64,000 nt of DNA from Photobacterium sp. TY1-4 (lineage in GTDB: Bacteria; Pseudomonadota; Gammaproteobacteria; Enterobacterales; Vibrionaceae). Below the pieces are notes generated by a model that worked only from the letters and a program-made list of their open reading frames with translations, was not told the DNA's origin and made no database searches. The position numbers were made by a program, and so were the translations under genes. The DNA lies in the NCBI RefSeq assembly GCF_025398175.1, contig NZ_CP099734.1:2232001-2296000 (forward strand). Direction: 5' to 3'. Below, one piece after another: positions 8,133-16,484 of the stretch; the stretch's first letter is position 1; each line of letters starts with the position of its first letter.

Positions 8133-8827
8133 CCCCTTGGCTCAGTCAGGAATTTGATTTGTTGTTTCAGCAGGTGTACCAGAGCGGTGCCCGGGTGATC
8201 ACCCTCGCCGGGGCCAGCCGGGCCTGCGGCACCTCGACCCTGTGCCGCTGGCTGGCCGAGCGGCTCAGCGGCGAAAATGCCAATGTACTGCTGATCGACT
8301 TCGATTTCAGCGGGACCGGCCAGGGGATCCCCCCGGCGGCGTGGTCGCTCGACGGTACCGGTCAGCGCGAGGCGATCTATCAGCCCAACAGCCATCTGGC
8401 GATCCTGCCGCGGCCCAGCTCGCCGGCGACGCTCACCAGCCTGCGCCAGCCCCAGTGCCTGAACCAGGCGATCGCCGCCTGGCGGGAGCAATACGATTTT
8501 GTCCTGTGCGATGCCGGCACCGTATATGTCGCCAACTGGCAGAACCTATCGGCAACGGCGATCGGATCAGCCTGTGACGGCGCACTGCTCTGTGCCGCCG
8601 CTGCAAAAACGCCGGAAAATAGCCTGTTCCAGAGCATTAAGCGGCTGGAACAGGGGAAAGTGACGTGTATCGGGACTATAATCAATGATTTGCACTACCC
8701 GACGTTAGCCAGCGAAATCACCCGGGTGCTGAACAGCCGGGGCAGCTGGCTGCCGCGTCGCCTGCGCCAGCGGCTGACGGAACGCATCAACCGCAGCCCG
8801 CTACTACAAGGAGAGTACCAGTTGTGA
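8129..8827 (+). CDS. sypD: SypD-like P-loop ATPase / BY-kinase-type protein with degenerate Walker A
   Basis: A 232-residue cytoplasmic protein of the MinD/BY-kinase fold. Walker A' (NVLLIDFDFSG) and Walker B (YDFVLCDAG) are recognisable. The expected Walker A lysine is missing: residues 28-37 read GASRACGTST, with Thr35 in the Lys position. The C-terminus has one tyrosine (GEYQL), not the tyrosine cluster of autokinases. It may therefore act as a non-catalytic regulator of the Wzz-like protein at 500, or bind nucleotide unusually. Position (ATGA overlap before, GTGA overlap after) matches sypD. Confidence 0.75.
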   Translation: MTPWLSQEFDLLFQQVYQSGARVITLAGASRACGTSTLCRWLAERLSGENANVLLIDFDFSGTGQGIPPAAWSLDGTGQREAIYQPNSHLAILPRPSSPATLTSLRQPQCLNQAIAAWREQYDFVLCDAGTVYVANWQNLSATAIGSACDGALLCAAAAKTPENSLFQSIKRLEQGKVTCIGTIINDLHYPTLASEITRVLNSRGSWLPRRLRQRLTERINRSPLLQGEYQL

Positions 8828-10329
8828 AGCAATGCCTGCTGAGTCACCAGTTTCCGATTTCATTTGCTGCCCTGGCCGGGATCCGCCAATACCTCAAACG
8901 TCAGCTGAACCTGCTGCAAATCGCCGGTCCGACCGCCCAGGCCGTCGAGCTGGCCACCACCGAGTACATCACCAACCTGCTGCGCCACCAGCAGCAGCCA
9001 CCGGCACATGTCATCCTGCGTTTTTACAAGCAACGGCAGGCGCTGATGTTCGAGATTGAGGATGACGGCCCCGGCTGGGCGTTTATGGCCGAGCGACTGG
9101 CGCAGGCCAGCCTACCGACCGAGCTGGCCGCCGACGGCATGGGGCTGGGGCTGATTGCTACCTTGCTGCCTGAGCATCAGTATCACTACCTGCCGGGCCA
9201 GAATTGTCTGGCCTTTGCACTTCCGGACACGCTGCCGCTGCCAACCGTGTTGGTCATTGATGACAGTGTCAGCCAACTGACCCTGCTGCGCGAATACCTG
9301 AGCCGGGATTATCAGGTCGTCACGTTCAGTACGGCGACCGAAGCACTGACCTGGCTGAGCGGAAATGAATGCCACCTGGTGATCACGGACCTGCATATGC
9401 CGAACATGTCCGGGTTTGAGTTTCGTCTTCAGGTCGGGCGGCTGCCGAAACATTCGCTGCTGCCGTTTATATTCCTCACCGGCGATGAACTCCCGGCGAC
9501 CCGCAACCGGGCCGTCACGCAAGCGATTGACGATTACCTGATTAAACCGGTCAAACGCGGGGTGCTCCTCGACAGCCTGGCCCGGGTGCTCTCCCGTCAC
9601 CAGAACCTGGAAACCCTTTATGAGCAAATGCTGCTGAACAGCCTGTTGCCGCAACTGGCGGAAACCCCGGCCATGCCGTCGAGCTGGCAGATCCTGCATC
9701 AGAGTTACCCGGAGCACAGTGGCGATTTTCTCCTGTCCAGAACGTTTGATAACAACCGGACCATGCTGGTACTGGGGGATCAGATGGGACACGGACCGGT
9801 TGCCCGAGCCAACGGCGCTGCCTGGATTGGCTATATGCAGGGCTTACTTAGCCATTCCGATATGACTCTCTCGCGCTTCATGGCGCAGGTCAACCAGGAG
9901 CTCTATCGCACCGGACCGCGCCTGCCGCATCTGATGTGTCTGATGGCTCTGGAGATCGACGCTACCGGCACGCTACAGGTGATCAACGCCGGCATGCCGC
10001 CCTACATCGTACAACAACAGGGGATCCCAGCCGCGCAGCCACACAATCTCGGATTGCTCGGGATTGACCCGGTCATCGACGCTGAGATTCAGTGTTACCA
10101 ACTGGCCCCCGGCGACAGTATCCACGGCTTTAGTGACGGCGTCGCCGAGCAGGTCAGCGAACTGACCGACGCGATTGCTGCCGCTGATGCACCGCCTCCC
10201 GTCACCGGCGAAACACTGCACCAGTGGCTGTGGCACCAGGAGCTGTTGTCAGATCAAGGGATTGTACAGGCACACAACCCGCCGGAAGTTCAGGACGACC
10301 GGAAGCTGCTGACGCTGATCAAGCGCTAA
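8824..10329 (+). CDS. sypE: SypE-like bifunctional serine kinase / receiver / PP2C phosphatase
   Basis: A 501-residue three-domain regulator. Residues 1-135 are an RsbW-type ATPase (ELATTEYITNLLRH N-box, EDDGPGWAF, DGMGLGLIA). Residues 140-260 are a receiver (VLVIDDSVS, phospho-acceptor Asp189 in VITDLHMPNMSG, Lys in LIKPVK). Residues 280-500 are a PP2C/SpoIIE phosphatase (HSGDFLLS, LGDQMGHGPVA, GFSDGVAEQV). This is the SypE architecture: kinase and phosphatase act in opposition on Ser of the STAS protein and the receiver sets the balance. It starts at GTG 8824 with GGAGAG upstream, overlapping the sypD-like stop. The cognate kinase may be the one at 11525-14242. Confidence 0.9.
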   Translation: MKQCLLSHQFPISFAALAGIRQYLKRQLNLLQIAGPTAQAVELATTEYITNLLRHQQQPPAHVILRFYKQRQALMFEIEDDGPGWAFMAERLAQASLPTELAADGMGLGLIATLLPEHQYHYLPGQNCLAFALPDTLPLPTVLVIDDSVSQLTLLREYLSRDYQVVTFSTATEALTWLSGNECHLVITDLHMPNMSGFEFRLQVGRLPKHSLLPFIFLTGDELPATRNRAVTQAIDDYLIKPVKRGVLLDSLARVLSRHQNLETLYEQMLLNSLLPQLAETPAMPSSWQILHQSYPEHSGDFLLSRTFDNNRTMLVLGDQMGHGPVARANGAAWIGYMQGLLSHSDMTLSRFMAQVNQELYRTGPRLPHLMCLMALEIDATGTLQVINAGMPPYIVQQQGIPAAQPHNLGLLGIDPVIDAEIQCYQLAPGDSIHGFSDGVAEQVSELTDAIAAADAPPPVTGETLHQWLWHQELLSDQGIVQAHNPPEVQDDRKLLTLIKR

Positions 10330-10360
10330 CGATAGCAATGATGGTTGCGACAGAGGCACT

Positions 10361-10404
10361 AAAACGCCAAAACGCCAAAACGCCAAAACGCCAAAACGCC
10401 AAAA
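10361..10404. repeat. Tandem 8-bp repeat, five AAAACGCC copies
   Basis: Five exact AAAACGCC units run from 10361 to 10400, followed by AAAA. They lie between the sypE-like stop and a terminator hairpin shared with the convergent glycosyltransferase gene. Copy number of such a microsatellite is likely to vary between strains; no function is evident. Confidence 0.9.
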
Positions 10405-10410
10405 TATTAT

Positions 10411-10431
10411 GGCCCCGGTGATACCGGGGCC
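10411..10431. terminator. Bidirectional intrinsic terminator between convergent genes
   Basis: GGCCCCGGT (10411-10419) pairs with ACCGGGGCC (10423-10431) over a 3-base loop. On the minus strand it is followed by ATAATATTTT, a fair U-rich tail for the glycosyltransferase operon. The plus-strand tail is weaker. Confidence 0.75.
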
Positions 10432-10469
10432 GCTTCATTGAAATGACCACTCAGGACAACTGCGCCAGC

Positions 10470-11525
10470 TCATTCAACGGTCGTCGTTTGAGCCGCAGTG
10501 GCTGTTTCAGCAGACTGCTGCGCCGGGCAGTAACGGTAAATCGCCTGATACTCCCGCCACAGCGCACTGGCACTGAACTGAGTCTCCACCCGACGTTGCG
10601 CCCGGCGTTGAAAATCCTGCCACAAACCGGGCTCCCAACCGGCGATCACATCAATCAGCGCCGGGATCTGCTGCCAATCGGGCTCTGGCACCAGAAAGCG
10701 GTGATCGACCAGCTCACTGAGTTGCCCCACCTGCGTCGCGATCACCAAGGTGCCATGGGCCATTGCTTCAATCGCCGCCATCGGCAACCCTTCCTGGCGG
10801 GACGGCATGACCAGCACATCAATACCCGACCAGTACGTTTCCATGGAAGCCACAGCGCCGTGAACCATACAATTCTGTGCCTCGTTCAGCAGTTCAGCTT
10901 GTGGCCCATCGCCAAACACATGCCATTGATGCTCCGGAAACAGCCGGGCACAGGCCAGATAGCGGTCCAGCCCTTTTTCATGGCTCAGGCGGCCGACAAA
11001 TGCAAATCGTAACGGGGACTGACCGCCGGTGCGCTCGGTGCACGGAAGCACCTGCCGGGTATCGATAAAGTTACGGACCACCTTGCAATCCCGGCCCACC
11101 CGCGTCCGGATCGACTCGCTCACCGCCAGGTTATCCGACAGCGGCGCGGTGAGGCGATTGAGCCATTCATAACAACGGACTTTACGATCGCCGGTTTCCC
11201 CGGCATGAAAGGTCGTCACCACCCGAGCAGCACACAGCGGCTTGAACAGCCGGGCCAGCACACTGGCTTTATAACCATGTGCATGCAGGGTATCCATCGC
11301 CGCCAACTCAGACAGCATCCGACGAACAACCCGCAGTGATCCCCGGGCAAAACGATAGCAAATTCCGGCCTGAGCCAAGCGGGCATACAGCGGATGGCGG
11401 GGATAGTGGCGGAAGAACATCACTTCAACCGCAACCTGCCGCTGGTGCAGCATCATGGCCAATTGCAGCACATGCGATTCAATTCCACCAAAACCCGACG
11501 AGTCCAAAAACAGCATCACTTTCAT
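10470..11525 (-). CDS. GT4-family glycosyltransferase
   Basis: A 351-residue GT-B glycosyltransferase. The N-terminus MKVMLFLDSSGFGGIESHVL has the GGIE acceptor motif. The donor half contains FAFVGRLSHEKGLDRYLACA and VLVMPSRQEGLPMAAIEAMA with the E-x7-E pair. It probably extends a surface polysaccharide. AGGAGG five bases before ATG 11525 supports this start over the upstream GTG. The ATG shares its A with the TGA of the kinase gene, so translation is coupled. Last gene of a PhnD-kinase-glycosyltransferase operon that converges on the syp-like cluster. Confidence 0.87.
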   Translation of the reverse strand: MKVMLFLDSSGFGGIESHVLQLAMMLHQRQVAVEVMFFRHYPRHPLYARLAQAGICYRFARGSLRVVRRMLSELAAMDTLHAHGYKASVLARLFKPLCAARVVTTFHAGETGDRKVRCYEWLNRLTAPLSDNLAVSESIRTRVGRDCKVVRNFIDTRQVLPCTERTGGQSPLRFAFVGRLSHEKGLDRYLACARLFPEHQWHVFGDGPQAELLNEAQNCMVHGAVASMETYWSGIDVLVMPSRQEGLPMAAIEAMAHGTLVIATQVGQLSELVDHRFLVPEPDWQQIPALIDVIAGWEPGLWQDFQRRAQRRVETQFSASALWREYQAIYRYCPAQQSAETATAAQTTTVE

Positions 11526-14242
11526 CACAACCTCCTGATCCCGAGCCCATCTTGTTGACCCAGAGCCGATGCGTCACCGCTGGGCGCTGACCAGCGCTGG
11601 ATCATGGCCAGCAATTGCGCCTTGCGAACCGGTTTGGTCAGGTAGTCATCCATCCCGGCCGCCAGGCTCTGTTGCTGCTCTTCTTTCATCGCATGAGCTG
11701 ACAATCCAATAATCGGACACTGGTGTGCTCCCGCCTGCGCTTGCATGGCTCGGATCGCTGCCGTCACTTCATAGCCGTTTTTGATCGGCATCGAAATATC
11801 CGTCAGCACCAAATCCGGCTCGACTTCAGCGTAGCGGGCAATCGCCTCTGCCCCATTTTCCGCCATCACCAGTTCAGCCGGTGTATGCGCCAGCATTTTC
11901 TCAACCAGCAGTCGGTTAATCGGACTGTCTTCAGCCAGCAAGATGGTTAACGGGCCGACCGCTTCCGGTACCTCGGTGTCACTGGGTTGCGTATCCGGCA
12001 GCCCCTGGCCCGTGCCTGACAGCTCTTGGCTCGTGCTTGACTGCCCGGGAAGCGATGGCCGGGTAAGCACCGTGTCTGCCAGCAAAGCGACCAGCTTGGC
12101 AGCCGTGACCGGCTGGTTGAGCACCCGCCAGGGCCCCTGTGGTACCTGTCCCTCGTCGACCGGTCCATGATTGAGAACGATCAACGGGATCTGTATCCCT
12201 GTGCGGCGACACCAGGGCATATTGCCGGTCAATGCCTGCTGACCGACCACCATGAAAGCAGCCTTGGTCACCGCACCAGCCTGCTCTGCCGCTTCCACCG
12301 ACGGGAACGACGCAACGTCAGCCCCCAAGCGCTCCAGAACTTGCCGGGTCACCTGTTGCCGCGGCGCATACGCATCAACTACCACCACGGATTGTTCGGC
12401 CAGGATCGGCGCTTCCCGGCCAACGGTCTCGCCGTCATGCGTCAGGGTCATTTGAAATGAAAAACACGATCCTTGTCCCGGTGTGGAGCGCACCGTCAGT
12501 TGTCCCCCGAACAAGCCAACCAGGCGCTTACAAATCGCCAGGCCCAGTCCGGTGCCCTGATATTCCCGAGTGGCAGAATTATCCACCTGCTCAAATTTAT
12601 CCATAATATGCGGCAGGCGATCAGCAGGGATCCCAATGCCGGTATCTTCCACCGCAATGCAGTAGCGGCTTTGGTGCCGGCTGCTCACTTCCTCTGTCAC
12701 ACTCAATTTGACATGGCCGGATTCGGTAAACTTGATCGCATTGCCAAGCAGATTGATCAGCACTTGATTAATCCGGCCTTTATCGCCCATCACCCGACCC
12801 GGGAAGGCCGCTGGCAACGACAACAACAAATGCAGCCCTTTCTGCCCGGCCTGATAAGCGCACAGCGCAAGCGCATGCTCACACACCTGCGGTAAATCGA
12901 ATGGCTCATGCTGCAAGGTCAGCTTACCGGCTTCAATTTTGCTGTAGTCGAGAATGTCATTGATAATGGCGACCAGATTATCCGCGGACTGGTGGATCAA
13001 CCGGAGCTGAGCCTGGTGATGGGGCTCGGTGATTTCTTCCAGCAAGAGCTCACTGATCCCCATGACTGCATTCATCGGCGTACGGATCTCATGGCTCATA
13101 TTAGCGAGAAATTCAGACTTGGCCTGAGTCGCTTTGGTCGCACTCTCCAGCGCCGCTTCCAATTGACGTTCGACCCGGTACCGCTCGGTGACATCCCGCT
13201 GCACGGCGATAAACCGCTCCACCCCCCCTTGTTCATTGAACACCGGTGAGATATCCAGCTCGACCCAATACGGCATCCCGCGCTTGTGATAATTGAGGAT
13301 TTCGACCCGCACCGGTTGGTTGTCGGCCAAACTGCGGCGAATCTTCGCCACGGTCTCCGGATCTGTGTTTTGCCCCTGCAACAGCCGCCCGGGTGTTTGA
13401 CCATCCAGCTCCGCCAAGCGGTACCCGGTCAGTTGCTCAAAGGCACCGTTGACCCAGGTGATCTCCCCGTCAGCATTGGTAATGACAATGGCATCCCGGG
13501 CGCACTCCGCGACCTGAGCCAGTTCTTTCACCTTGGCAGCTAACGCGAGCTGATGGCGGTGCTCCAACTCCAGCGCCTGCTGGGCTTCCGCCAGAGAGCG
13601 GGACATCCGGTTAAATGCCTCGCCGACCCGGCTGACCTCATCGTTGCCGTTGATTTCAATTTGCGTTCCCGGTCCACAGCGCCCGACTTCCTCCACCCCG
13701 CACTTCAGGCGATCCAACCGGGTCATCAGGTACGTCCCTAAAGCAAGAGAAAACAGGGCGACCAGCACCATTTCAACTCCGGCCAGAATTAAGCTGGACT
13801 GGGCGACATGATTCAGCAACTGCTGCAACCCATCGACCCGAACCCCCATTTCGACCAGGCCGAAGCTGTGACTGCCGACTCGGATCTCACTGGCGACATC
13901 ATAAACCTCATCCTGAGCATCAACAGGCTTCACCTGCCGATCGACCCCCTGATAGTCACCGTGAACCGCCAGCTCCGTCCCGTCGCCATCTGTGATACGG
14001 ATATAAGCCAGATTATGCTCACTGACAATCGAGGCCGCGAAACTGTCCAGATACGCCAGGTCGGATGCCAGCACCGCATCGCGAGTCGCTTTGGCAAACA
14101 CACTAACCAACTGCCGACTACTGGTTTCCAGCCGTTGCTCATTGGAATCTTTCAGCCAGTGCATTCCGGAAACAATCAGTACCGCCAACACCAGCGCCTC
14201 GATCAGTGCGATCCCGAGGATCGTCTTCATTCGCAGGGTCAT
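11525..14242 (-). CDS. Hybrid sensor histidine kinase (HAMP-PAS-HisKA-HATPase-REC)
   Basis: A 905-residue inner-membrane kinase. Membrane helices at about 8-30 and 150-172 flank a periplasmic sensor of roughly 120 residues. Then come HAMP (about 173-225), PAS/PAC (240-355), HisKA with His384 in [18 protein letters not shown], HATPase ([32 protein letters not shown]), a degenerate receiver-like segment (615-720) lacking a clear acceptor Asp, and a true receiver with Asp815 in LVLTDISMP. No HPt domain is present, so an HPt protein or domain elsewhere is needed for full relay. The PhnD-like gene 15 bases upstream probably supplies the periplasmic ligand sensor. Regulation of the adjacent polysaccharide genes is inferred from position. 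Confidence 0.9.
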   Translation of the reverse strand: MTLRMKTILGIALIEALVLAVLIVSGMHWLKDSNEQRLETSSRQLVSVFAKATRDAVLASDLAYLDSFAASIVSEHNLAYIRITDGDGTELAVHGDYQGVDRQVKPVDAQDEVYDVASEIRVGSHSFGLVEMGVRVDGLQQLLNHVAQSSLILAGVEMVLVALFSLALGTYLMTRLDRLKCGVEEVGRCGPGTQIEINGNDEVSRVGEAFNRMSRSLAEAQQALELEHRHQLALAAKVKELAQVAECARDAIVITNADGEITWVNGAFEQLTGYRLAELDGQTPGRLLQGQNTDPETVAKIRRSLADNQPVRVEILNYHKRGMPYWVELDISPVFNEQGGVERFIAVQRDVTERYRVERQLEAALESATKATQAKSEFLANMSHEIRTPMNAVMGISELLLEEITEPHHQAQLRLIHQSADNLVAIINDILDYSKIEAGKLTLQHEPFDLPQVCEHALALCAYQAGQKGLHLLLSLPAAFPGRVMGDKGRINQVLINLLGNAIKFTESGHVKLSVTEEVSSRHQSRYCIAVEDTGIGIPADRLPHIMDKFEQVDNSATREYQGTGLGLAICKRLVGLFGGQLTVRSTPGQGSCFSFQMTLTHDGETVGREAPILAEQSVVVVDAYAPRQQVTRQVLERLGADVASFPSVEAAEQAGAVTKAAFMVVGQQALTGNMPWCRRTGIQIPLIVLNHGPVDEGQVPQGPWRVLNQPVTAAKLVALLADTVLTRPSLPGQSSTSQELSGTGQGLPDTQPSDTEVPEAVGPLTILLAEDSPINRLLVEKMLAHTPAELVMAENGAEAIARYAEVEPDLVLTDISMPIKNGYEVTAAIRAMQAQAGAHQCPIIGLSAHAMKEEQQQSLAAGMDDYLTKPVRKAQLLAMIQRWSAPSGDASALGQQDGLGIRRL

Positions 14243-14257
14243 TGTTCATCCTTCTTG

Positions 14258-15082
14258 CTAGCGCTGGATCCCAAGTGCGGCCACATCATCCCAGTCGTGA
14301 TCCGCGGCCAATTGCCAGCCCTTGATATTGAGCTGGGAGAAAGCCATCGCAGCCCCCGCCTGCTGATCCAAGAGCGCAATACTTTGCCGAAGCCGGGAGA
14401 CCGTCGCGGCGTCCAGTTTGGGGTGATACGCGACAGCGTGAGGGGTATAGCGCGCAGTATGGTGGATCACCATCAATTCGCTCCGGAGCGCATCCGGCAA
14501 ACTGTTGAAAGTGCGGATCACCCCGCCCCCGGCGGGAAACAGTCCTTTTGCGACCGAGAAGTAAACCGAATCATGAGAACCAACATACTGAGGCTGGTAG
14601 TGGATCCCGGCGGCATCGAGCTCAGACTGAGTCAGCACGGTGGCCGCAAAAGCCCGGGGCGCCGGGAAGGCCAGGGTCTGGCCTTCCAGCTGTGTTAAAT
14701 CCCCCTGCCAGCTTTTTTTCGCCACCAGAATCCCGGTGATCCGCTTATCCCTGGCCCGTGCCAGCGCCCGGTAACCCGGCGATTGATGGAACAAGGTGAA
14801 GTGATAAGGGTTCATATACGCCAGATCGTACTCGCCGGCCTTTAATCGGGCTTCAAAAGTCGGAATATCCGGCGCCGTGGCAAACCGAAATTCGACGCCG
14901 ACCATGTCCCCCCACACATCCAGCAGCGGCATCCACTGGGCTGCCAGCCGGGCCGCCGACTGCTGCGGCACCACCCCAAACACCAGAACCGGCCGCACCG
15001 CCAGCACCGGAAGTGACAGCAGTGCCACCAATAGCAGAGAAAATCTCAAAATCCAGCGTCGGTATTGCCTATACATGTGCAT
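14258..15082 (-). CDS. PhnD-like periplasmic substrate-binding protein
   Basis: A 274-residue secreted protein with a signal peptide (WILRFSLLLVALLSLPVLA). The body has phosphate/phosphonate-binding-protein features: VLVFGVVPQQSAARLAAQW, LKAGEYDLAYMNPYHF, ILVAKKSWQGDLTQLEGQ and LAFPAPRAFAATVL. No ABC permease or ATPase is adjacent; instead a hybrid kinase follows after 15 bases. It is therefore more likely a ligand-sensing subunit for that kinase than a transporter component. AGGAGA five bases before ATG 15082 supports the start. The ligand is unknown. Confidence 0.85.
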   Translation of the reverse strand: MHMYRQYRRWILRFSLLLVALLSLPVLAVRPVLVFGVVPQQSAARLAAQWMPLLDVWGDMVGVEFRFATAPDIPTFEARLKAGEYDLAYMNPYHFTLFHQSPGYRALARARDKRITGILVAKKSWQGDLTQLEGQTLAFPAPRAFAATVLTQSELDAAGIHYQPQYVGSHDSVYFSVAKGLFPAGGGVIRTFNSLPDALRSELMVIHHTARYTPHAVAYHPKLDAATVSRLRQSIALLDQQAGAAMAFSQLNIKGWQLAADHDWDDVAALGIQR

Positions 15083-15147
15083 GTTGCTCTCCTGTCTTGA
15101 GCGGCCAGCGGACCGGCGTCGTTCGCGCCAGGCGGCGGTGATTCAAT

Positions 15148-15215
15148 TCTATTCAGGAAAGTCTCAATTTCTGTGCCAATCTGGCTGAGGTAGATAACTC
15201 GCTCTATTCAGGAAA
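15148..15215. promoter_or_regulatory. Pair of 13-bp direct repeats upstream of the PhnD-kinase operon
   Basis: TCTATTCAGGAAA occurs exactly at 15148-15160 and again at 15203-15215. The 55-base offset is near five helical turns, which suits two sites for one regulator on the same DNA face. They lie 66-133 bases upstream of the PhnD-like start. The rest of 15083-15564 has no gene; it is AT-rich and holds these repeats plus the dyads listed next. Confidence 0.6.
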
Positions 15216-15458
15216 TATCACAATGATTTAGGCCCGAAAGAAAACCGGGGGATAGAAATAGAGTATTTGCACTTCAATATTGCGAACTGTCTCGCACTGA
15301 AGCGGCAATTTGCAACAAGATTTTCAACGTGATCCATCGTGCTCAAATTCAGATTTTCACTTGATATCACCCCTAGCTGTTACTTTTCCATGGTCCATTC
15401 TTGCATTTTCATGCAATTATCCTTTTTGTTATTGCATTATGATGGAAGAGATATCGAA

Positions 15459-15533
15459 GAATATTCCTTCCGTTGATTATTTTCTGGAATATTCCGGGCA
15501 ATATCGATTTTTGTATATACACTATATATACAA
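15459..15533. promoter_or_regulatory. Dyad cluster upstream of the ribbon-helix-helix gene
   Basis: Three dyads lie within 75 bases: GAATATTC (15459-15466), GGAATATTCC (15486-15495, a perfect palindrome centred 28 bases from the first) and TTGTATATA-5-TATATACAA (15511-15533). They sit 30-105 bases before the start of a small RHH DNA-binding protein and are plausible autoregulatory operators. Binding is inferred, not shown. Confidence 0.5.
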
Positions 15534-15564
15534 CGTAAAGACATATTGCAGAGGCTTGGCTGCC

Positions 15565-15762
15565 ATGGCCGAAAAGACGAAACGCATCAAATTTGGCAAG
15601 AAAGACAGCCAGCTGGTGATCAGAATTAACAGTGAAGAGCGGGACACCTTCATCTCGCTATGTGAACAATTGGATACGAGTGCTGCACGCGAAATTCGCC
15701 GCTTTATTCGCGGGTTTCTCGCTGAGCACCAGGAGGATGCGCCGCCCTCATTGAGACCATAA
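15565..15762 (+). CDS. Small ribbon-helix-helix DNA-binding protein
   Basis: A 65-residue basic protein. KDSQLVIRINSEERDTFI gives the short beta strand and first helix, and ISLCEQLDTSAAREIRRFIR the second helix of a MetJ/Arc-type RHH fold. Such proteins bind DNA as dimers and often repress their own promoter; three dyads lie just upstream. An extended frame back to 15310 exists, but ATG 15565, preceded by GAGG and opening with a polar MAEKTKR, is far more convincing. The surrounding DNA is AT-rich compared with the flanking operons, which may mean acquisition from a mobile source. No antitoxin-toxin partner is evident. Confidence 0.7.
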   Translation: MAEKTKRIKFGKKDSQLVIRINSEERDTFISLCEQLDTSAAREIRRFIRGFLAEHQEDAPPSLRP

Positions 15763-15887
15763 ATGGCGGTGTCCCCGTATGATTCGCATCCGCCGGCCTG
15801 GGGATCCATACATCCCGCGGGCTCGCGGCAGTCGCGAACTTGACCGGCCATCGGGCCGATTTACTCACGAAGAAAGGAGATACAACA

Positions 15888-16010
15888 ATGGCAAAAGTAT
15901 CAAAGAAAGTGAAGTCACTGAAAAAAGAGATCAAATCACGCAAAGCTAAAGTTGCCAAGCAGCAAGGCAAACTGAAGAAGCTGAAAAAAGCGCTGAAAAA
16001 AGCCGCTTAA
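15888..16010 (+). CDS. 40-residue lysine-rich coiled-coil-like protein
   Basis: A tiny gene encoding 40 residues beginning MAKVSKKVKSLKKEIKSRKA. Seventeen residues are Lys, one Arg and only one Glu, so the charge is strongly positive, with Leu/Val/Ile spaced as in an amphipathic helix. AAAGGAGA six to seven bases before ATG 15888 is a strong ribosome-binding site. A 16-bp perfect stem follows the stop. Binding to nucleic acid is a reasonable inference from composition; I recognise no family. The RHH gene 125 bases upstream may be in the same transcript. Confidence 0.65.
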   Translation: MAKVSKKVKSLKKEIKSRKAKVAKQQGKLKKLKKALKKAA

Positions 16011-16020
16011 GTAGATCTCT

Positions 16021-16063
16021 TACCATCACCTCGGCATGCAGTGCCTCTGCCGAGGTGATGGTA
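16021..16063 (+). terminator. 16-bp perfect stem after the lysine-rich gene
   Basis: TACCATCACCTCGGCA (16021-16036) and TGCCGAGGTGATGGTA (16048-16063) pair exactly over an 11-base loop. The stem begins ten bases after the stop. There is no T-run, so it may be a 3'-end stabilising hairpin or a factor-dependent terminator. Confidence 0.6.
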
Positions 16064-16268
16064 CTGGAACCGGCCAAGGTCCCAGTTGTCGCGATTACAA
16101 CCGCAATCCCCAGGCGTCATTAGCCTGAGTTTTCACCTCAACCTTCGCGCATTTTCTCACCATCTGTTGTCATCCTCAAACCGTTGCAACTTACGTGTCA
16201 CAATTCCCGCATACAATGCGTCTCGCCTTAAAGAGTTAGCCATTGAACCGTAGCGAGATCACGTAGGT

Positions 16269-16484
16269 ATGTGCAACGCCCGAAACGAAACACTGAAAGA
16301 AGCAATCACTCGAATTTACTCAGCATTTCCGAATCTGAGCTACAAGCCGCGTCCCGATGACGTGAAGTTACTGGCAGCCTATATGAAAAGCCAGAACAAT
16401 GATTACCCGGCCAGCCTGGACTTTCTGCTCAACGTCAGCAACCGGGAAATCGAGCTGGAGCTGCTGCGGCATAAGCGCCATTGA
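16269..16484 (+). CDS. Hypothetical 71-residue protein
   Basis: A small soluble protein, MCNARNETLKEAITRIYSAF at the N-terminus and ending ELELLRHKRH. It looks mainly helical and carries no motif I know. GAGA about ten bases before the ATG is a weak ribosome-binding site. Codon use and a sensible amino-acid composition favour a real gene. The 258 bases before it contain the preceding hairpin and no convincing promoter; the 488 bases after it are AT-rich and largely non-coding. Confidence 0.55.
   Translation: MCNARNETLKEAITRIYSAFPNLSYKPRPDDVKLLAAYMKSQNNDYPASLDFLLNVSNREIELELLRHKRH

Noticed and set aside
15310..15564. N-terminal extension of the RHH gene
   Set aside because: The extra 85 residues are Cys/Phe/Tyr-rich, contain the dyads, and lack a ribosome-binding site.
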